Part shown: positions 24,124 to 34,096 of the stretch, one piece after another | How the letters are laid out: each line of letters begins with the position of its first letter | Numbering within the stretch: the stretch's first letter is position 1 | Source: Virgisporangium aurantiacum | Lineage (GTDB): Bacteria > Actinomycetota > Actinomycetes > Mycobacteriales > Micromonosporaceae | Assembly (NCBI RefSeq): GCF_016863635.1 | Contig: NZ_BOPG01000048.1 | Span: 62,001-126,000 of the forward strand | Length of the DNA stretch: 64,000 bases | Reading direction: 5' to 3' | Translations under genes and position numbers: made by a program | Notes under the pieces: generated by a model | Databases searched by the model: none | Told to the model about the DNA's origin: nothing | What the model saw: the letters and a program-made list of their open reading frames with translations, nothing else

Positions 24124-26805
24124 ATGAGTTACGGCGATCCGAACGCGGCCGGTTCTGTCGGCCGCGCGACCGTCGGCCGGGCGAGCGTTCCTGCTCCTGG
24201 CGCCGGTTCCGGCGGCGTTCCCGCTAACGGCTCCGCCGGGGTCGGTGGCCGCGCGTCGGTCCCGGTTTCCGGTGGTCCATCCGAGCGGACGGCGGGACGG
24301 GCGACCGTCGGCGCGGCGAGCGTGCCGGTCTCCGGTGCCGCACCCGCCGGCCGGGCGACCGTCGGTCGGGCCACGGTTGGCCGCGCCGCTGTCGGCGCCG
24401 CCGCTGTCGGTGGCCCCGGGCGCGGTGGGCCCGGTGGCCCCAGCGGTCCCGGCAGGCCCGGTGGACCGGGCGGGCCGGGTGGGCCCGCGGCGGCCGGGCA
24501 GGGTGGCCGCGCCGCGCGCGGGCCGCGTCCGCCCCGGTCGAAGAAGGCGCGCCGGCGCAACTGGATCGTCGCCAGCATCGCCGTGCTGATCATGGTCGCC
24601 GGCGGCACGTTGGTCGGCGGCACCTACGTCTTCGCCAAGATTCCGGCGCCCGAGGCCCTTCCGGCCGGCCAGTCGACGCGCGTCTACTACGCCGACGGCA
24701 AGACCGAGATGGCGAAGTTCGGCCAGGAGAACCGCACGATCGTCACCCTCGACAAGATCCCGAAGCACCTGCAGCACGCGGTGATCGCCACCGAAGACCG
24801 GTCGTTCTACGACAACGACGGCGTCGACATGGCCGGCATGGTGCGGGCGGCGTGGAACAACGTCACCGGCGGCGAGACGCAGGGCGCGTCGACGATCACC
24901 CAGCAGTACGCGCGGAAGATCGCCGAGCTCACCACCGAGGCGTCGTACAAGCGGAAGGCCGAGGAAGCGGCCATCGCGATGAAGCTGAACGACAAGTACA
25001 CCAAGGACCAGATCCTCGGGTTCTACCTGAACACGGTGTACTTCGGCCGGGGCGCGTACGGCGTGGAGGCCGCGGCGCGGGCCTACTTCAAGAAGTCGAC
25101 CGCCATGGAACTCACGGTCGAAGAGTCGATCATGCTGGCGGGCTTCATCAAGAACCCCGACTCCGGCAGCGGCAGCAGCGCCTTCGACCCGAACGTCAAC
25201 CCCGAGCAGGCGAAGGCCCGCTTCGAGGGCAACCGCGACGCGCTGGTGCTGACCCAACCGAAGCTCGCCAAGTACGGCGGCGGCACGTACCAGGTCAACA
25301 ACCAGATGCAGATGCCGCCGGTGCCGAAGTACAACCCGAACGACCAGGCCTTCCAGGCACAGTTCGGGCTCGACCTGCCGAGCGGTCTCATCGTCCACAA
25401 CGTCATGGACGAGCTGACCAAGCTCAAGGAGACCGACCGGAACATCGGTGCGAAGCAGGACCTGAAGACCGCCGGCTACAAGATCGTCACGACGATCGAC
25501 GTGGCCGCGCAGCAGGCCGCGCAGGCGTACGCCGACCTCGCCAACCCGGCTTCGCCGCTCAAGGGCGTGCCGGACACACAGACCGGCGCCCTGGTGGCGG
25601 TGGAGCCGTACACCGGGCGGGTGGTGGCGTACTACGGCGGGCCGAAGGGCGACGGCATCGACTACGCCGGCTTGTGGACCGACCCGATCCTCACCAGCGG
25701 CAAACGGATGGAGGGCGGGCTCCACCCGCCGGCGTCGTCGTTCAAGGTCTACACGCTGGCGGCGGCACTCTCGCAGGGCATCTCGGTCAAGTCCTACTGG
25801 GACGGCCGCCCCCGGCAGATGGAGGGCACCACCGAGGCGAACAAGATCCGGAACGCCAACCCCGAGGGCGACTGCGCCACCAGTCCCGGCTGCACGTTGG
25901 CCGACATGACCGCCCAGTCGCTGAACGTCCCGTTCTACGCGTTGACGCTCGAGTTGAAGCAGCGGGCCGCGTCCGTGCTCGAGACCGCGCGGGCGGCGGG
26001 CATCCGGTACATGCGTGACGACAAAGGCACAGTCCATGACCTCAACGCGTCCAAGGCCACCGAACTTGGGAACACCGGCCAGAACACCACCTCGGTGTTC
26101 GACTACCGGATCGGGTTCGGCCAGTACGCCATCACGGTGATCGACCACGCCAACGGCGTGGCGACCCTGGCCGCACAGGGCCAGGCGGCCAAGGCACATT
26201 TCATCGCCGAGGTCTGGGACGGCGACGCCAAGATCTACACGGAGCCCAAGAGGCTCACCGCGATGCCCGGCTACAACCCGAGCATGGCCGCCGACGAGGC
26301 GTGGGTGCTGCAGAAGGTGTCGGCGACCTACAAGTGGGCTCCGAAGAACACCCAGGTCGCCGCGAAGACCGGTACCTGGGAGAACGGCAACGTGAAGGGC
26401 GCGAACGCCCACTCCTGGACGGTCGGGTACACGGCCCCGAACAGGTCGAAGGGGTACAACGGGCTGGCGGTGGCCGTATGGGTCGGCAACAAGGGCGACG
26501 AGTTGCCGATCAAGTTGAAGAACGGCGCCAAGATGAGCGGTGCGGCCGGTGCCGGCGAGATCTTCAAGGCCTTCATCAAGAAGGCCACCGAAGGCAAGAG
26601 CGTCGGCAAGTTCCCCGACCCGAAGTTCGTCGGTGACGAGGACGCCGGTGACGGCAAGTCCGCCGATCCCAGCAACAGCCAGTCACCGGGCCAGGGCAAC
26701 CCCGGGCCGGGTAACAACAACCCCGGCCCCGGCAACACCAACTCGACCGGCCCCGGTCGCGGCGGTGGCGGCGGTGGCGGTGGCGGCGGCGGTGGTCGCG
26801 ACTAG
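24124..26805 (+). CDS. ponA: Bifunctional class A penicillin-binding protein
   Basis: Polymerises and crosslinks peptidoglycan outside the membrane. 893 residues: a disordered Gly/Pro/Ala-rich cytoplasmic N-terminus (1-135), one transmembrane helix (about 145-168), a GT51 transglycosylase (about 190-370) with the catalytic Glu E224 in ATEDRSFYD and the GASTITQQYAR motif, and a transpeptidase with S538-S-F-K541, SLN in QSLNVPFYA and K748-T-G. The C-terminus is Pro/Gly/Asn-rich and ends in a Gly run. ATG 24124 has AAGGTGGG upstream. It corresponds to ponA1, and the next gene follows by 45 nt. Confidence 0.96.
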   Translation: MSYGDPNAAGSVGRATVGRASVPAPGAGSGGVPANGSAGVGGRASVPVSGGPSERTAGRATVGAASVPVSGAAPAGRATVGRATVGRAAVGAAAVGGPGRGGPGGPSGPGRPGGPGGPGGPAAAGQGGRAARGPRPPRSKKARRRNWIVASIAVLIMVAGGTLVGGTYVFAKIPAPEALPAGQSTRVYYADGKTEMAKFGQENRTIVTLDKIPKHLQHAVIATEDRSFYDNDGVDMAGMVRAAWNNVTGGETQGASTITQQYARKIAELTTEASYKRKAEEAAIAMKLNDKYTKDQILGFYLNTVYFGRGAYGVEAAARAYFKKSTAMELTVEESIMLAGFIKNPDSGSGSSAFDPNVNPEQAKARFEGNRDALVLTQPKLAKYGGGTYQVNNQMQMPPVPKYNPNDQAFQAQFGLDLPSGLIVHNVMDELTKLKETDRNIGAKQDLKTAGYKIVTTIDVAAQQAAQAYADLANPASPLKGVPDTQTGALVAVEPYTGRVVAYYGGPKGDGIDYAGLWTDPILTSGKRMEGGLHPPASSFKVYTLAAALSQGISVKSYWDGRPRQMEGTTEANKIRNANPEGDCATSPGCTLADMTAQSLNVPFYALTLELKQRAASVLETARAAGIRYMRDDKGTVHDLNASKATELGNTGQNTTSVFDYRIGFGQYAITVIDHANGVATLAAQGQAAKAHFIAEVWDGDAKIYTEPKRLTAMPGYNPSMAADEAWVLQKVSATYKWAPKNTQVAAKTGTWENGNVKGANAHSWTVGYTAPNRSKGYNGLAVAVWVGNKGDELPIKLKNGAKMSGAAGAGEIFKAFIKKATEGKSVGKFPDPKFVGDEDAGDGKSADPSNSQSPGQGNPGPGNNNPGPGNTNSTGPGRGGGGGGGGGGGGRD

Positions 26806-26850
26806 GCAGGGCGCGAATCGGACGGTGTGGTCGTAGGGCAGGATCGACCC

Positions 26851-28383
26851 ATGACGGCCACACCGCTCGAAAGCGCCCAGGAACCGGCCTTCGTGCCCGA
26901 CGAGCCGGCCCACTCCGACGGGTTCGTACGAGGACTCGCCGAAGCCGTCGGCGGGCCGCTGGGCGAGCACGCGGTGCGCCCGAAGCGGGGCGGCGCCTAC
27001 GGCCGTCAGTTCTGGACCGCCGCCCGCGTGGTCCTCGCGATGGTGTGCCTCACGATGTCGCTGCACTGGGTGCAGAAGTTCCCGTGCAACGACGGCGCGT
27101 GGAGCGGCCTCGAGCAGTACAAGTACATGTGCTACACCGACGTGCTGGCGCTGTACTACGGCGAGGAACTGTCCGCGGGCGCGGTGCCGTACAAGGACTT
27201 TCCGGTCGAGTACCCGGTGGTCACCGGCGCGTTCATGGGGCTGATCGGTCTGCCCGTCCACGCGCTCGGCGAGCGGGCCGGCGCGCTCAACGAGGGTCAG
27301 CTGTTCTACAACCTGAACGTGCTCGCGCTCGGTGCGGCCGCGATCGCCACCGCGGCGCTGATGGTCGCCGTCCGGCGCCGACGGCCGTGGGACATCGCGA
27401 TGTTCGCGCTCTCCCCCGGCCTGTTCCTGTCGGCGACGATCAACTGGGACCTGCTGGCGATCGTGCTCACCGCGGCCGGCTGGTACTTCTGGGCCCGTCG
27501 CCGACCGGTGGCGGCCGGCGTCTTCGTGGCGCTGGCGGCGTCGGCGAAACTGTGGCCGGCGCTGCTGGCGTTGCCGTTGCTGGTCCTGTGCTGGCGGGCC
27601 CGCCGGATGCGCGAGTTCGGAACGGCGGCGTGGGCCGGCCTGTTCACGCTCGGGCTGGTGAACATCCCCGTGCTCGTGCTGTGGCCGAGCAGTTGGGCGC
27701 GCTTCTTCGAACTGAACAGCGAGCGCCCCGTCGACTGGGGCACGATCTGGTACATCGGGAGCCATTTCCCGCTGGGCAACGACCGGTACGGCATCGGGCC
27801 GTTCCAGTCGCTGGGCGACAACCTGCCGTTGCAGAACGCGGTGTCGTGGGTCCTGATCCTGTTGGCGATCGGTGGCGTGCTGCTGCTGGCCGTGCGGGCA
27901 CCCCGCCGGCCCCGGCTGGCCCAGGTGGCGTTCCTGGTCGTGGCGGTGTTCCTGGTCCTCAACAAGGTGTGGTCGCAGCAGTTCGTGCTGTGGCTGATCC
28001 CGCTGGCGGTGCTCGCCCGTCCCCGGTGGGGGGCGTTCCTGGCCTGGCAGATGGCGGAGATCGCGTACTTCGCCGCGTTCTACGGCCGCCTGATGGGCGA
28101 GGCGGGGAAGGTCGTCTTTCCCGAGTGGGTGTTCGTGTGGGCGGCCGAGCTCCGCCTGATCACGCTGGGCGTGCTGATGTGGCTCGTCATCCGCGAAATG
28201 TTCCACCCCGAATTGGACGTCGTCCGCCAGACCTACGACGACGACCCCGACGGCGGCGTTCTCGACGGCGCCCCCGACCGCGACGACTGGCCGGGCGCCT
28301 GGCCACCGGAGTCCGAATCCGACGACGATCCGATGCCGGTCGCGGTGTCGGCGGCCGAGCCGCCCGAGCCGGACAAGCCGTAA
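26851..28383 (+). CDS. GT87-type membrane glycosyltransferase
   Basis: 510 residues from ATG 26851 with CAGGA 7 nt upstream. About ten transmembrane helices and an early loop DFPVEYPVVTGAFMG resemble the DUF2029/GT87 family of polyprenol-phosphate-mannose-dependent mannosyltransferases, and the position after ponA matches Rv0051. The C-terminal 60 residues are acidic and cytoplasmic. The acceptor is unknown; a role in envelope glycan assembly is inferred from the family and from the PBP gene 45 nt upstream, with which it is likely cotranscribed. Confidence 0.8.
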   Translation: MTATPLESAQEPAFVPDEPAHSDGFVRGLAEAVGGPLGEHAVRPKRGGAYGRQFWTAARVVLAMVCLTMSLHWVQKFPCNDGAWSGLEQYKYMCYTDVLALYYGEELSAGAVPYKDFPVEYPVVTGAFMGLIGLPVHALGERAGALNEGQLFYNLNVLALGAAAIATAALMVAVRRRRPWDIAMFALSPGLFLSATINWDLLAIVLTAAGWYFWARRRPVAAGVFVALAASAKLWPALLALPLLVLCWRARRMREFGTAAWAGLFTLGLVNIPVLVLWPSSWARFFELNSERPVDWGTIWYIGSHFPLGNDRYGIGPFQSLGDNLPLQNAVSWVLILLAIGGVLLLAVRAPRRPRLAQVAFLVVAVFLVLNKVWSQQFVLWLIPLAVLARPRWGAFLAWQMAEIAYFAAFYGRLMGEAGKVVFPEWVFVWAAELRLITLGVLMWLVIREMFHPELDVVRQTYDDDPDGGVLDGAPDRDDWPGAWPPESESDDDPMPVAVSAAEPPEPDKP

Positions 28384-28415
28384 CCGGCGCGCCTGCCCGC
28401 GGCCGGCCGTGATCC

Positions 28416-28461
28416 TGAGACGTCGCAGCGTCCCTGCAAGATCGGCGCCGACGTCTGGTCA
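28416..28461. terminator. Possible bidirectional hairpin between convergent genes
   Basis: AGACGTCG and CGACGTCT form an 8-bp stem around a 23-nt loop, centred between the GT87 gene and the convergent membrane protein gene. There is no T tract. Confidence 0.35.
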
Positions 28462-30906
28462 GAGGTGGTAGATGACCAGTTCGGGGGTTTCCTCGACCTC
28501 GATGTCCTCGCCGAAGGTTTCGGGGTTGGCGGCGGCCTCGTAGGCGGTGCCGGCCACCATGCTCTTGACCACGACCACGGTGCGCACGCCGAGGTCGCGG
28601 AGCAGGCGGATGCTTGCCGCGTCGGGGAAGCCGGCGGCGACCTCGCGTACCTCGCTCTGGCCGGCGGGCGTGAAACCGCTGCCACCGTTGACCATCGGCG
28701 GGAAGCCCTGGGTGCTCCAGAGCATGTACATCTCGTCGCTGGCCTGGTCGGACGGGAGGATCAGTAACGGCGCCGCGGCCTCGGCCAGCCCGGCGGGCGG
28801 GCGGGGTACCTCGGGGTGCCCGCTCGCCGACACGCCCTCGACCAGTACCAGTGCCAGCGGCAGCAGCAGCGCGAGGCGCAGGAGCGGGCCGGGGTACGGG
28901 CCGAAACCCCGCTCGATGGTGAAGTCGCGGGCCCGCTCGACGAACGCGCTCACCGCTCCGGCGGCGAGGAGTCCCGCGATGAGCGTGGTCCAGAGGACCA
29001 GCCGGCCCGGTGTGCGGATGCCGTCCCAGCCGGGCAGCCACTGGTGCAGCGGCAGGTAGGTGACCGCACCACCGAACGGGGCGGCGGTGCCCATGGCCAG
29101 CAGCACACTGACGATCATTCCGACGAGCAGGACGAATCGGACGTAGTACGGCCACGCCGAGTACACCAGGCCGGCCAGCGCCAGCCCGATCAGCACGAAC
29201 CCGATCAGCAGCGCGCTCTCGTTCGGCGCGGTCATCGTGGCGCGCAGCCCGGAGTGCTCATGCCCCCACAGCCACGACTCCGCCGGCGCGGTGAGGAATC
29301 CGTACGCCGGCGGCGAGTAGATGTCGAGTTCGTCGACGCCGCGGCGGGCGTACGGGTGCTCGTCGACGACCTTCAGGTACGGGATCGCCATGAAGACACC
29401 GACGGCGGCGAAGACGAGGCCACCGAGGACGTCGGCGCCGAGCAGCCGCTTCGGGACCGGCGGGCGGCGGCTCAGCCACCGCCCGATCGGGCCGGGCTCC
29501 CGCGGCGGCCGCGGCGGCTGCGGCGGCTGGGTCGGCTGGACCGGATCAGCGGGCTCGGGCCGCATCACGCCGAACTCGATGACGTCGACCTGCGGCTCAC
29601 TCTCGGTCACGCCAGGGCGGGTACCGGAGTCGGGGATCGGGTCGGGCTGAGCGGGCGGTGTCGGGAGCACGAGGCGGCGGGGGGTCGCCAGCCAGGCGAT
29701 CATGGCTGCGACCACGAGCAGCGCCAGCACGTAGGCGAACGGCAGGCCGATACCGAACCCCAGGCTGATCTGCCACGCGGCCACCAGCCAGCCGGCCAGT
29801 GCCCAGCCCGGCCTGACGTCGTTCGGGCGGTAGCCGTGGCGCAACGTGAAACCGTGGCCGCGGGCGAGCATGGCCAGTGCCAGCACGATGCCGCCGCTGG
29901 ACAGGACGTGCAGGTGGCCCGCCTGACCCCACCGCCACGGCGCGTAGGCGAACGCGGCGGCGGCCACCACCGCGCCGGACCGGTACGCGCCCAGCTGGCG
30001 GGCCAGGGCGTAGGCACCGAGGAACGCGAGCGCGAACGCCAGCGTGAAGACGATGTTGTAGCGCAGGATTGCCGCACTGATCCCGGAGCCGACGAGCCCC
30101 AGCGGGGCGAACCCGAGCAGCGTGTCGGAGTAGGCGAAGGTGGTGTGCTCGGGGAAGAACGTGTTCGAGTCCCAGATCGTGCCGGGCTTGGTGTCGAGCG
30201 CGTGCCCGGACCACGCCAGTTGCCAGGCCTGCAGCAACGGGTCGCCCAGGTCCTGCGGGATCGTGCGGGTGGGGTGACGCATGGTCGGCCAGGTCATGAT
30301 GATCGCGAGGACCAGGGAACCGAGCGTGGCCAGCGTGTACTCGTGGAAGACCGCGTGCCCGATCGCCCGGACGACCCGGGTGACGGGGCCGGGGCGGGGA
30401 CCGGTGCTCGGCGCGAACGCCTTCCACTTGCCGGGTTGCTGGGCGGCCGGCTTGCGCAGGCTGACCCGCCGCTTCTTCGGGGTGCGCCGGAGCAGGTTCA
30501 CCCGGCGGACGAGGCTGACCTTCGGCCGGCTCCCGGCCTTTTCGGCGGCCTTCCCGGCGCCCTTCTCGATGGGCTTTCCGGTGGGCTTGGTGGCGGGGGG
30601 TTCGGTCGGTGGCTTCGTTCGCACGGTGCGGATGCGCCGGGGGACGGCGCTGGGCGCGCGCCGTGCCACGATGTGGCGCCGGTGGGGCAGGGTGGAGGCG
30701 CGCACGAGACGGACACCGGAGCCGTTCGTAGCGGGAGCCGGTGCCTTGCTTAATGCTTTTTCGGGAGCCGCGGACCCCGGTGCCGGATCGGGTGGTCGCC
30801 CGGCAGCCGCCCGGTGCTCGTCCTCATATTTTCCTTCGATCGGCCCGGACCAGCGATCAACGGTGACCGGCGCGCGGCGCGTGCCCTCGTCCTTGATCCT
30901 TCTCAC
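28459..30906 (-). CDS. Large polytopic membrane protein, possible GT-C glycosyltransferase
   Basis: 815 residues from GTG 30906. The start overlaps the stop of the endonuclease IV gene as GTGA, so translation is coupled. The first 170 residues are Arg/Lys/Pro-rich and cytoplasmic. About 12 hydrophobic helices follow, with a large loop after the first helix containing QDLGDPLLQAWQLAWSGHAL and, near the end, an extracytoplasmic domain of about 110 residues. The Asp in that first loop and the layout resemble GT-C glycosyltransferases such as YfhO- or mannosyltransferase-like proteins, but I cannot name a reaction. A proline-rich cytoplasmic insertion lies about two-fifths of the way along. Confidence 0.6.
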   Translation of the reverse strand: MRRIKDEGTRRAPVTVDRWSGPIEGKYEDEHRAAAGRPPDPAPGSAAPEKALSKAPAPATNGSGVRLVRASTLPHRRHIVARRAPSAVPRRIRTVRTKPPTEPPATKPTGKPIEKGAGKAAEKAGSRPKVSLVRRVNLLRRTPKKRRVSLRKPAAQQPGKWKAFAPSTGPRPGPVTRVVRAIGHAVFHEYTLATLGSLVLAIIMTWPTMRHPTRTIPQDLGDPLLQAWQLAWSGHALDTKPGTIWDSNTFFPEHTTFAYSDTLLGFAPLGLVGSGISAAILRYNIVFTLAFALAFLGAYALARQLGAYRSGAVVAAAAFAYAPWRWGQAGHLHVLSSGGIVLALAMLARGHGFTLRHGYRPNDVRPGWALAGWLVAAWQISLGFGIGLPFAYVLALLVVAAMIAWLATPRRLVLPTPPAQPDPIPDSGTRPGVTESEPQVDVIEFGVMRPEPADPVQPTQPPQPPRPPREPGPIGRWLSRRPPVPKRLLGADVLGGLVFAAVGVFMAIPYLKVVDEHPYARRGVDELDIYSPPAYGFLTAPAESWLWGHEHSGLRATMTAPNESALLIGFVLIGLALAGLVYSAWPYYVRFVLLVGMIVSVLLAMGTAAPFGGAVTYLPLHQWLPGWDGIRTPGRLVLWTTLIAGLLAAGAVSAFVERARDFTIERGFGPYPGPLLRLALLLPLALVLVEGVSASGHPEVPRPPAGLAEAAAPLLILPSDQASDEMYMLWSTQGFPPMVNGGSGFTPAGQSEVREVAAGFPDAASIRLLRDLGVRTVVVVKSMVAGTAYEAAANPETFGEDIEVEETPELVIYHL

Positions 30907-31676
30907 CCCACCCGGTCGCGCAGGAACGCGATGTCGCCACCCTGACCTTCCGCACCGCCGGGCGTTTCGACCACGACCGGCGCGCCGGCTGCCTGAATGA
31001 CCGCGACGATGAGATCAGGATCGATCTGACCGTTGCCAATGTTGTCATGCCGGTCGCGGTGCGAGTCGAAGGCATCGCGCGAGTCGTTGGCATGGATCAG
31101 ATCGATGCGGCCGGTGATCGCCTTGACCCGGTCGACGATGCCGAGGAGATTCTCGCCGCCGGCGTGGGCGTGGCAGGTGTCGAGGCAGAAGCCCGGGTTG
31201 TACTCGCCGATGGCGTCCCAGAGGCGGGCCAGGTTGTCGAAGCGGCGGGCGCAGGCATTGTCGCCACCGGCGGTGTTCTCGATGAGGACGGGCGTGGCGA
31301 AACCGCCGTTCTCCTGCGCGTAGACGAACGTCTTGCGCCAGTTGTCGATGCCCTTGCCGATGTCGTCGGGTTTGTCGACGTGGCCGCCGTGCACGATGAG
31401 GCCCTTCGCGCCGACGGTGGCCGCGCCGGTGGCGTAGGTGAACAGCAGCTTGCGGCTCGGGATGCGGATGCGGTTGTTCGTGGTGGCGACGTTGATGCGG
31501 TACGGCGCATGGACGAAAACATCGACGTCGGACGCCTTGAGGGCAGCCGCGTCGGATCTCTCCTCGGGATCGACCCACGCCTGTGGATCGCTGAGGAAGA
31601 ACTGGACCACCTCCGCCTTGCGTTCGGCGGCGGCTGCCAACGGATCTTGACGGTCGACGTGAGCACCGATGCGCAT
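30903..31676 (-). CDS. nfo: Endonuclease IV (AP endonuclease)
   Basis: Cuts DNA 5' of abasic sites in base excision repair using three zinc ions. 257 residues, with all ligand segments visible: VFVHAPYRIN, LIVHGGH, VLIENTAGG, CLDTCHAHAGG, LIHANDS, SHRDRHDNIGNG and VVETPGG. The TIM-barrel length is normal. ATG 31676 is well supported by the MRIGAHVD start. The stop overlaps the start of the large membrane protein gene, an odd pairing of a repair enzyme with an envelope protein. Confidence 0.95.
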   Translation of the reverse strand: MRIGAHVDRQDPLAAAAERKAEVVQFFLSDPQAWVDPEERSDAAALKASDVDVFVHAPYRINVATTNNRIRIPSRKLLFTYATGAATVGAKGLIVHGGHVDKPDDIGKGIDNWRKTFVYAQENGGFATPVLIENTAGGDNACARRFDNLARLWDAIGEYNPGFCLDTCHAHAGGENLLGIVDRVKAITGRIDLIHANDSRDAFDSHRDRHDNIGNGQIDPDLIVAVIQAAGAPVVVETPGGAEGQGGDIAFLRDRVG

Positions 31677-31828
31677 GCGGCGAGCCTACGACGACAGTCT
31701 GACAATCCGCGCGTCACCGGTCGGTGCCGGTGGTCGTTGTCCCGAATGGCCCGGTACCGCCTTTTGCACAGCACGACAATTTGGCGGCGCCGGCCTGCTC
31801 ATGTTCCCGACCGAGACGCTGGATGGTT

Positions 31829-32617
31829 ATGTACTCAGCTGTAGTTCCGAGGATGGCCCGGATCCTCGCTGCGGCCGCGCTCGGCGCCGGTCCGGCGTTG
31901 ATCGCCGGGGCGGCCAGCGCGGAGCCGGAAGCCGCGCCGGCGGTGGAGTTCAGCGGTGGCAGCGTGCTCAACATGCTGGTCTGCAAGTCGCAGCCGAGCA
32001 CGGGCCGGCTGACGGTGCAGGCGGAGAGCAAGGTGACGTTCGTCAACCGGCTCGGCCAGAACGCCACCTTGCGGGTCGGTGGGAAGACGGTGACGTCGGT
32101 CGGCGCCAACCAGGCGGTTCCGGTGGTGTTCCACCAGGGCCCGGTCGACGTCTCGATGACGATCTCCTGCAGCGCGGGCGTGGTCGAGGAGTTCCGTGCG
32201 GTGACGGTGGGAGTGACGCCGCGACCGGCGGCCGTTCCGCCGGCGGCCGCACCGACCACGGCGCCGGCGAACCGCGCACCCGCTCCGACCGGTACGGCAC
32301 GGGCCAACGGCTACAACAAGTCGGCTTCGCCCACGCCGACGGCGACCGGCTCGAGCCCGGCCGCGGATCCGTGGGCGTCGACCTCGGCGGACGCCGCGGC
32401 GCCAGGTGTGTCGGCGCCGGATCAGGGTACTGGCGAGGGTGGTGGCCTGCCGCCGGGCGCGACCGATGTCGGCGACGTGGTGGCGGCCGCCGGTGAACCG
32501 GTGCACGGGCCGTCCGGGCTGCTGGCGATGATCGCCGCGGTGCTGACGGTCGGCGTCGGGGTGGCGGCGGTGCGGGCCATCATGGCGCGTCGTCTCGGCG
32601 GCGCAAGGTTCGCATAA
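31829..32617 (+). CDS. Secreted, membrane-anchored protein of unknown function
   Basis: About 262 residues from ATG 31829 (ATG 31823 is equally possible). A signal peptide with the probable cleavage region AGAASAEPEA is followed by a compact domain (about 40-130) with two Cys residues (MLVCKSQ and TISCSAG) likely joined by a disulfide, then a Pro/Ala/Thr-rich linker and a C-terminal transmembrane helix (LLAMIAAVLTVGVGVAAV) with basic residues after it. No LPXTG is seen. I do not recognise the family. It lies upstream of the rpsF operon but is separated by a structured leader. Confidence 0.6.
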   Translation: MYSAVVPRMARILAAAALGAGPALIAGAASAEPEAAPAVEFSGGSVLNMLVCKSQPSTGRLTVQAESKVTFVNRLGQNATLRVGGKTVTSVGANQAVPVVFHQGPVDVSMTISCSAGVVEEFRAVTVGVTPRPAAVPPAAAPTTAPANRAPAPTGTARANGYNKSASPTPTATGSSPAADPWASTSADAAAPGVSAPDQGTGEGGGLPPGATDVGDVVAAAGEPVHGPSGLLAMIAAVLTVGVGVAAVRAIMARRLGGARFA

Positions 32618-32635
32618 GGTACAATTTATAAATCT

Positions 32636-32715
32636 CCGCGGGGCGTTTCATCCTCTGTCGGTGTGGTCGTTCCTCCCCAGGTCCCACCCCAGCTGCCGGA
32701 TGAGACGCCCCGCGG
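32636..32715 (+). promoter_or_regulatory. Long hairpin in the rpsF operon leader
   Basis: An 18-bp stem with a single G-U pair (arms 32636-32653 and 32698-32715) encloses a 44-nt loop in the 206-nt gap before rpsF. A second 7-bp hairpin (GCCACGG / CCGTGGC, 32776-32794) lies nearer the start. It could be an autoregulatory leader, for example an S6:S18 binding element, or a terminator for the upstream gene without a T tract. Confidence 0.5.
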
Positions 32716-32823
32716 TCGTTCCGCTATCCTTGTGCGGTCCCCGACCTCCTGGTAGTGGACGACGCATGACCTCCTGCCACGGAGAGACCGTGGCCGCCTA
32801 GCCCGTAGGAGGTGAGAAACGTC

Positions 32824-33117
32824 TTGCGTCATTACGAAATCATGGTGATCCTCGACGGCAGTCTCGAGGAGCGCGCCATTGCTCCGTCGCTCGACTCGTA
32901 TCTCAACAACGTGATACGTGCCGCGGGTGGCTCAGTGGAAAAGCTCGACGTGTGGGGGCGCCGCCGCCTCGCGTACGAGATCAACAAGCGGACCGAGGGC
33001 ATCTACGCGGTCATCGACCTGCACGCCACTCCGGCGGCCGTGGCCGAGCTGGACCGTCAGCTCCGGCTCAACGAGTCGGTGCTGCGTACCAAGGTCATCC
33101 GGCCGGAAGTCCGCTAG
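32824..33117 (+). CDS. rpsF: 30S ribosomal protein S6
   Basis: Small-subunit protein that pairs with S18 on 16S rRNA. 97 residues from TTG 32824 (MRHYEIMVILDGSLEE), preceded by AGGAGG at 32807-32812. The GTG at 32812 overlaps the Shine-Dalgarno itself and cannot be the start. The whole S6 fold is present, including WGRRRLAYEINKRTEGIYAV. It is the first gene of the rpsF-ssb-rpsR-rplI operon, with ssb 76 nt downstream. Confidence 0.96.
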   Translation: MRHYEIMVILDGSLEERAIAPSLDSYLNNVIRAAGGSVEKLDVWGRRRLAYEINKRTEGIYAVIDLHATPAAVAELDRQLRLNESVLRTKVIRPEVR

Positions 33118-33137
33118 GTCTTCCACTTCCCGATTCT

Positions 33138-33155
33138 TGTCACACCTCTGTGACA
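33138..33155. promoter_or_regulatory. Inverted repeat between rpsF and ssb
   Basis: TGTCACA-CCTC-TGTGACA is a perfect 7-bp inverted repeat 38 nt upstream of the ssb start. It may be a small hairpin or an operator for an internal ssb promoter. Confidence 0.4.
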
Positions 33156-33193
33156 GCCTCACCGCGACACTGTTTCCCGCGAGGAGTAGGGCC

Positions 33194-33814
<621 letters not shown>

Positions 33815-33839
33815 GCAAGGGCGAATGAGGAGTACACGA

Positions 33840-34079
33840 ATGGCCAAGGCTGCGGTTCTTCGCAAGCCGAAGAAGAAGGTCAACCCTCTCGACAAAGAGG
33901 GCATTGAGTACATCGATTACAAAGACACCGCTCTGCTGCGGAAGTTCATCTCCGACCGGGGCAAGATCCGTGCCCGCCGGGTCACCGGGGTGAGCGCCCA
34001 GCAGCAGCGTCAGATTGCCCGCGCGGTCAAGAACGCCCGCGAGATGGCGCTGCTGGCGTACACGACCACGGCGCGCTGA
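33840..34079 (+). CDS. rpsR: 30S ribosomal protein S18
   Basis: 79 residues from ATG 33840, with AGGAG 8 nt upstream. It forms a complex with S6 in the platform of the 30S subunit. The IDYKDTALLRKFISDRGKI core and the RRVTGVSAQQQRQIARAVK helix are typical. The N-terminus lacks a Cys cluster, so this is the zinc-free form. It is 25 nt after ssb and 17 nt before rplI. Confidence 0.97.
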   Translation: MAKAAVLRKPKKKVNPLDKEGIEYIDYKDTALLRKFISDRGKIRARRVTGVSAQQQRQIARAVKNAREMALLAYTTTAR

Positions 34080-34096
34080 CCGGGGAGGGCTGAGAA

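Noticed and set aside
32812..32823. GTG 32812 as start of rpsF.
   Set aside because: It overlaps the AGGAGG Shine-Dalgarno and adds residues not seen in S6 proteins; TTG 32824 fits better.
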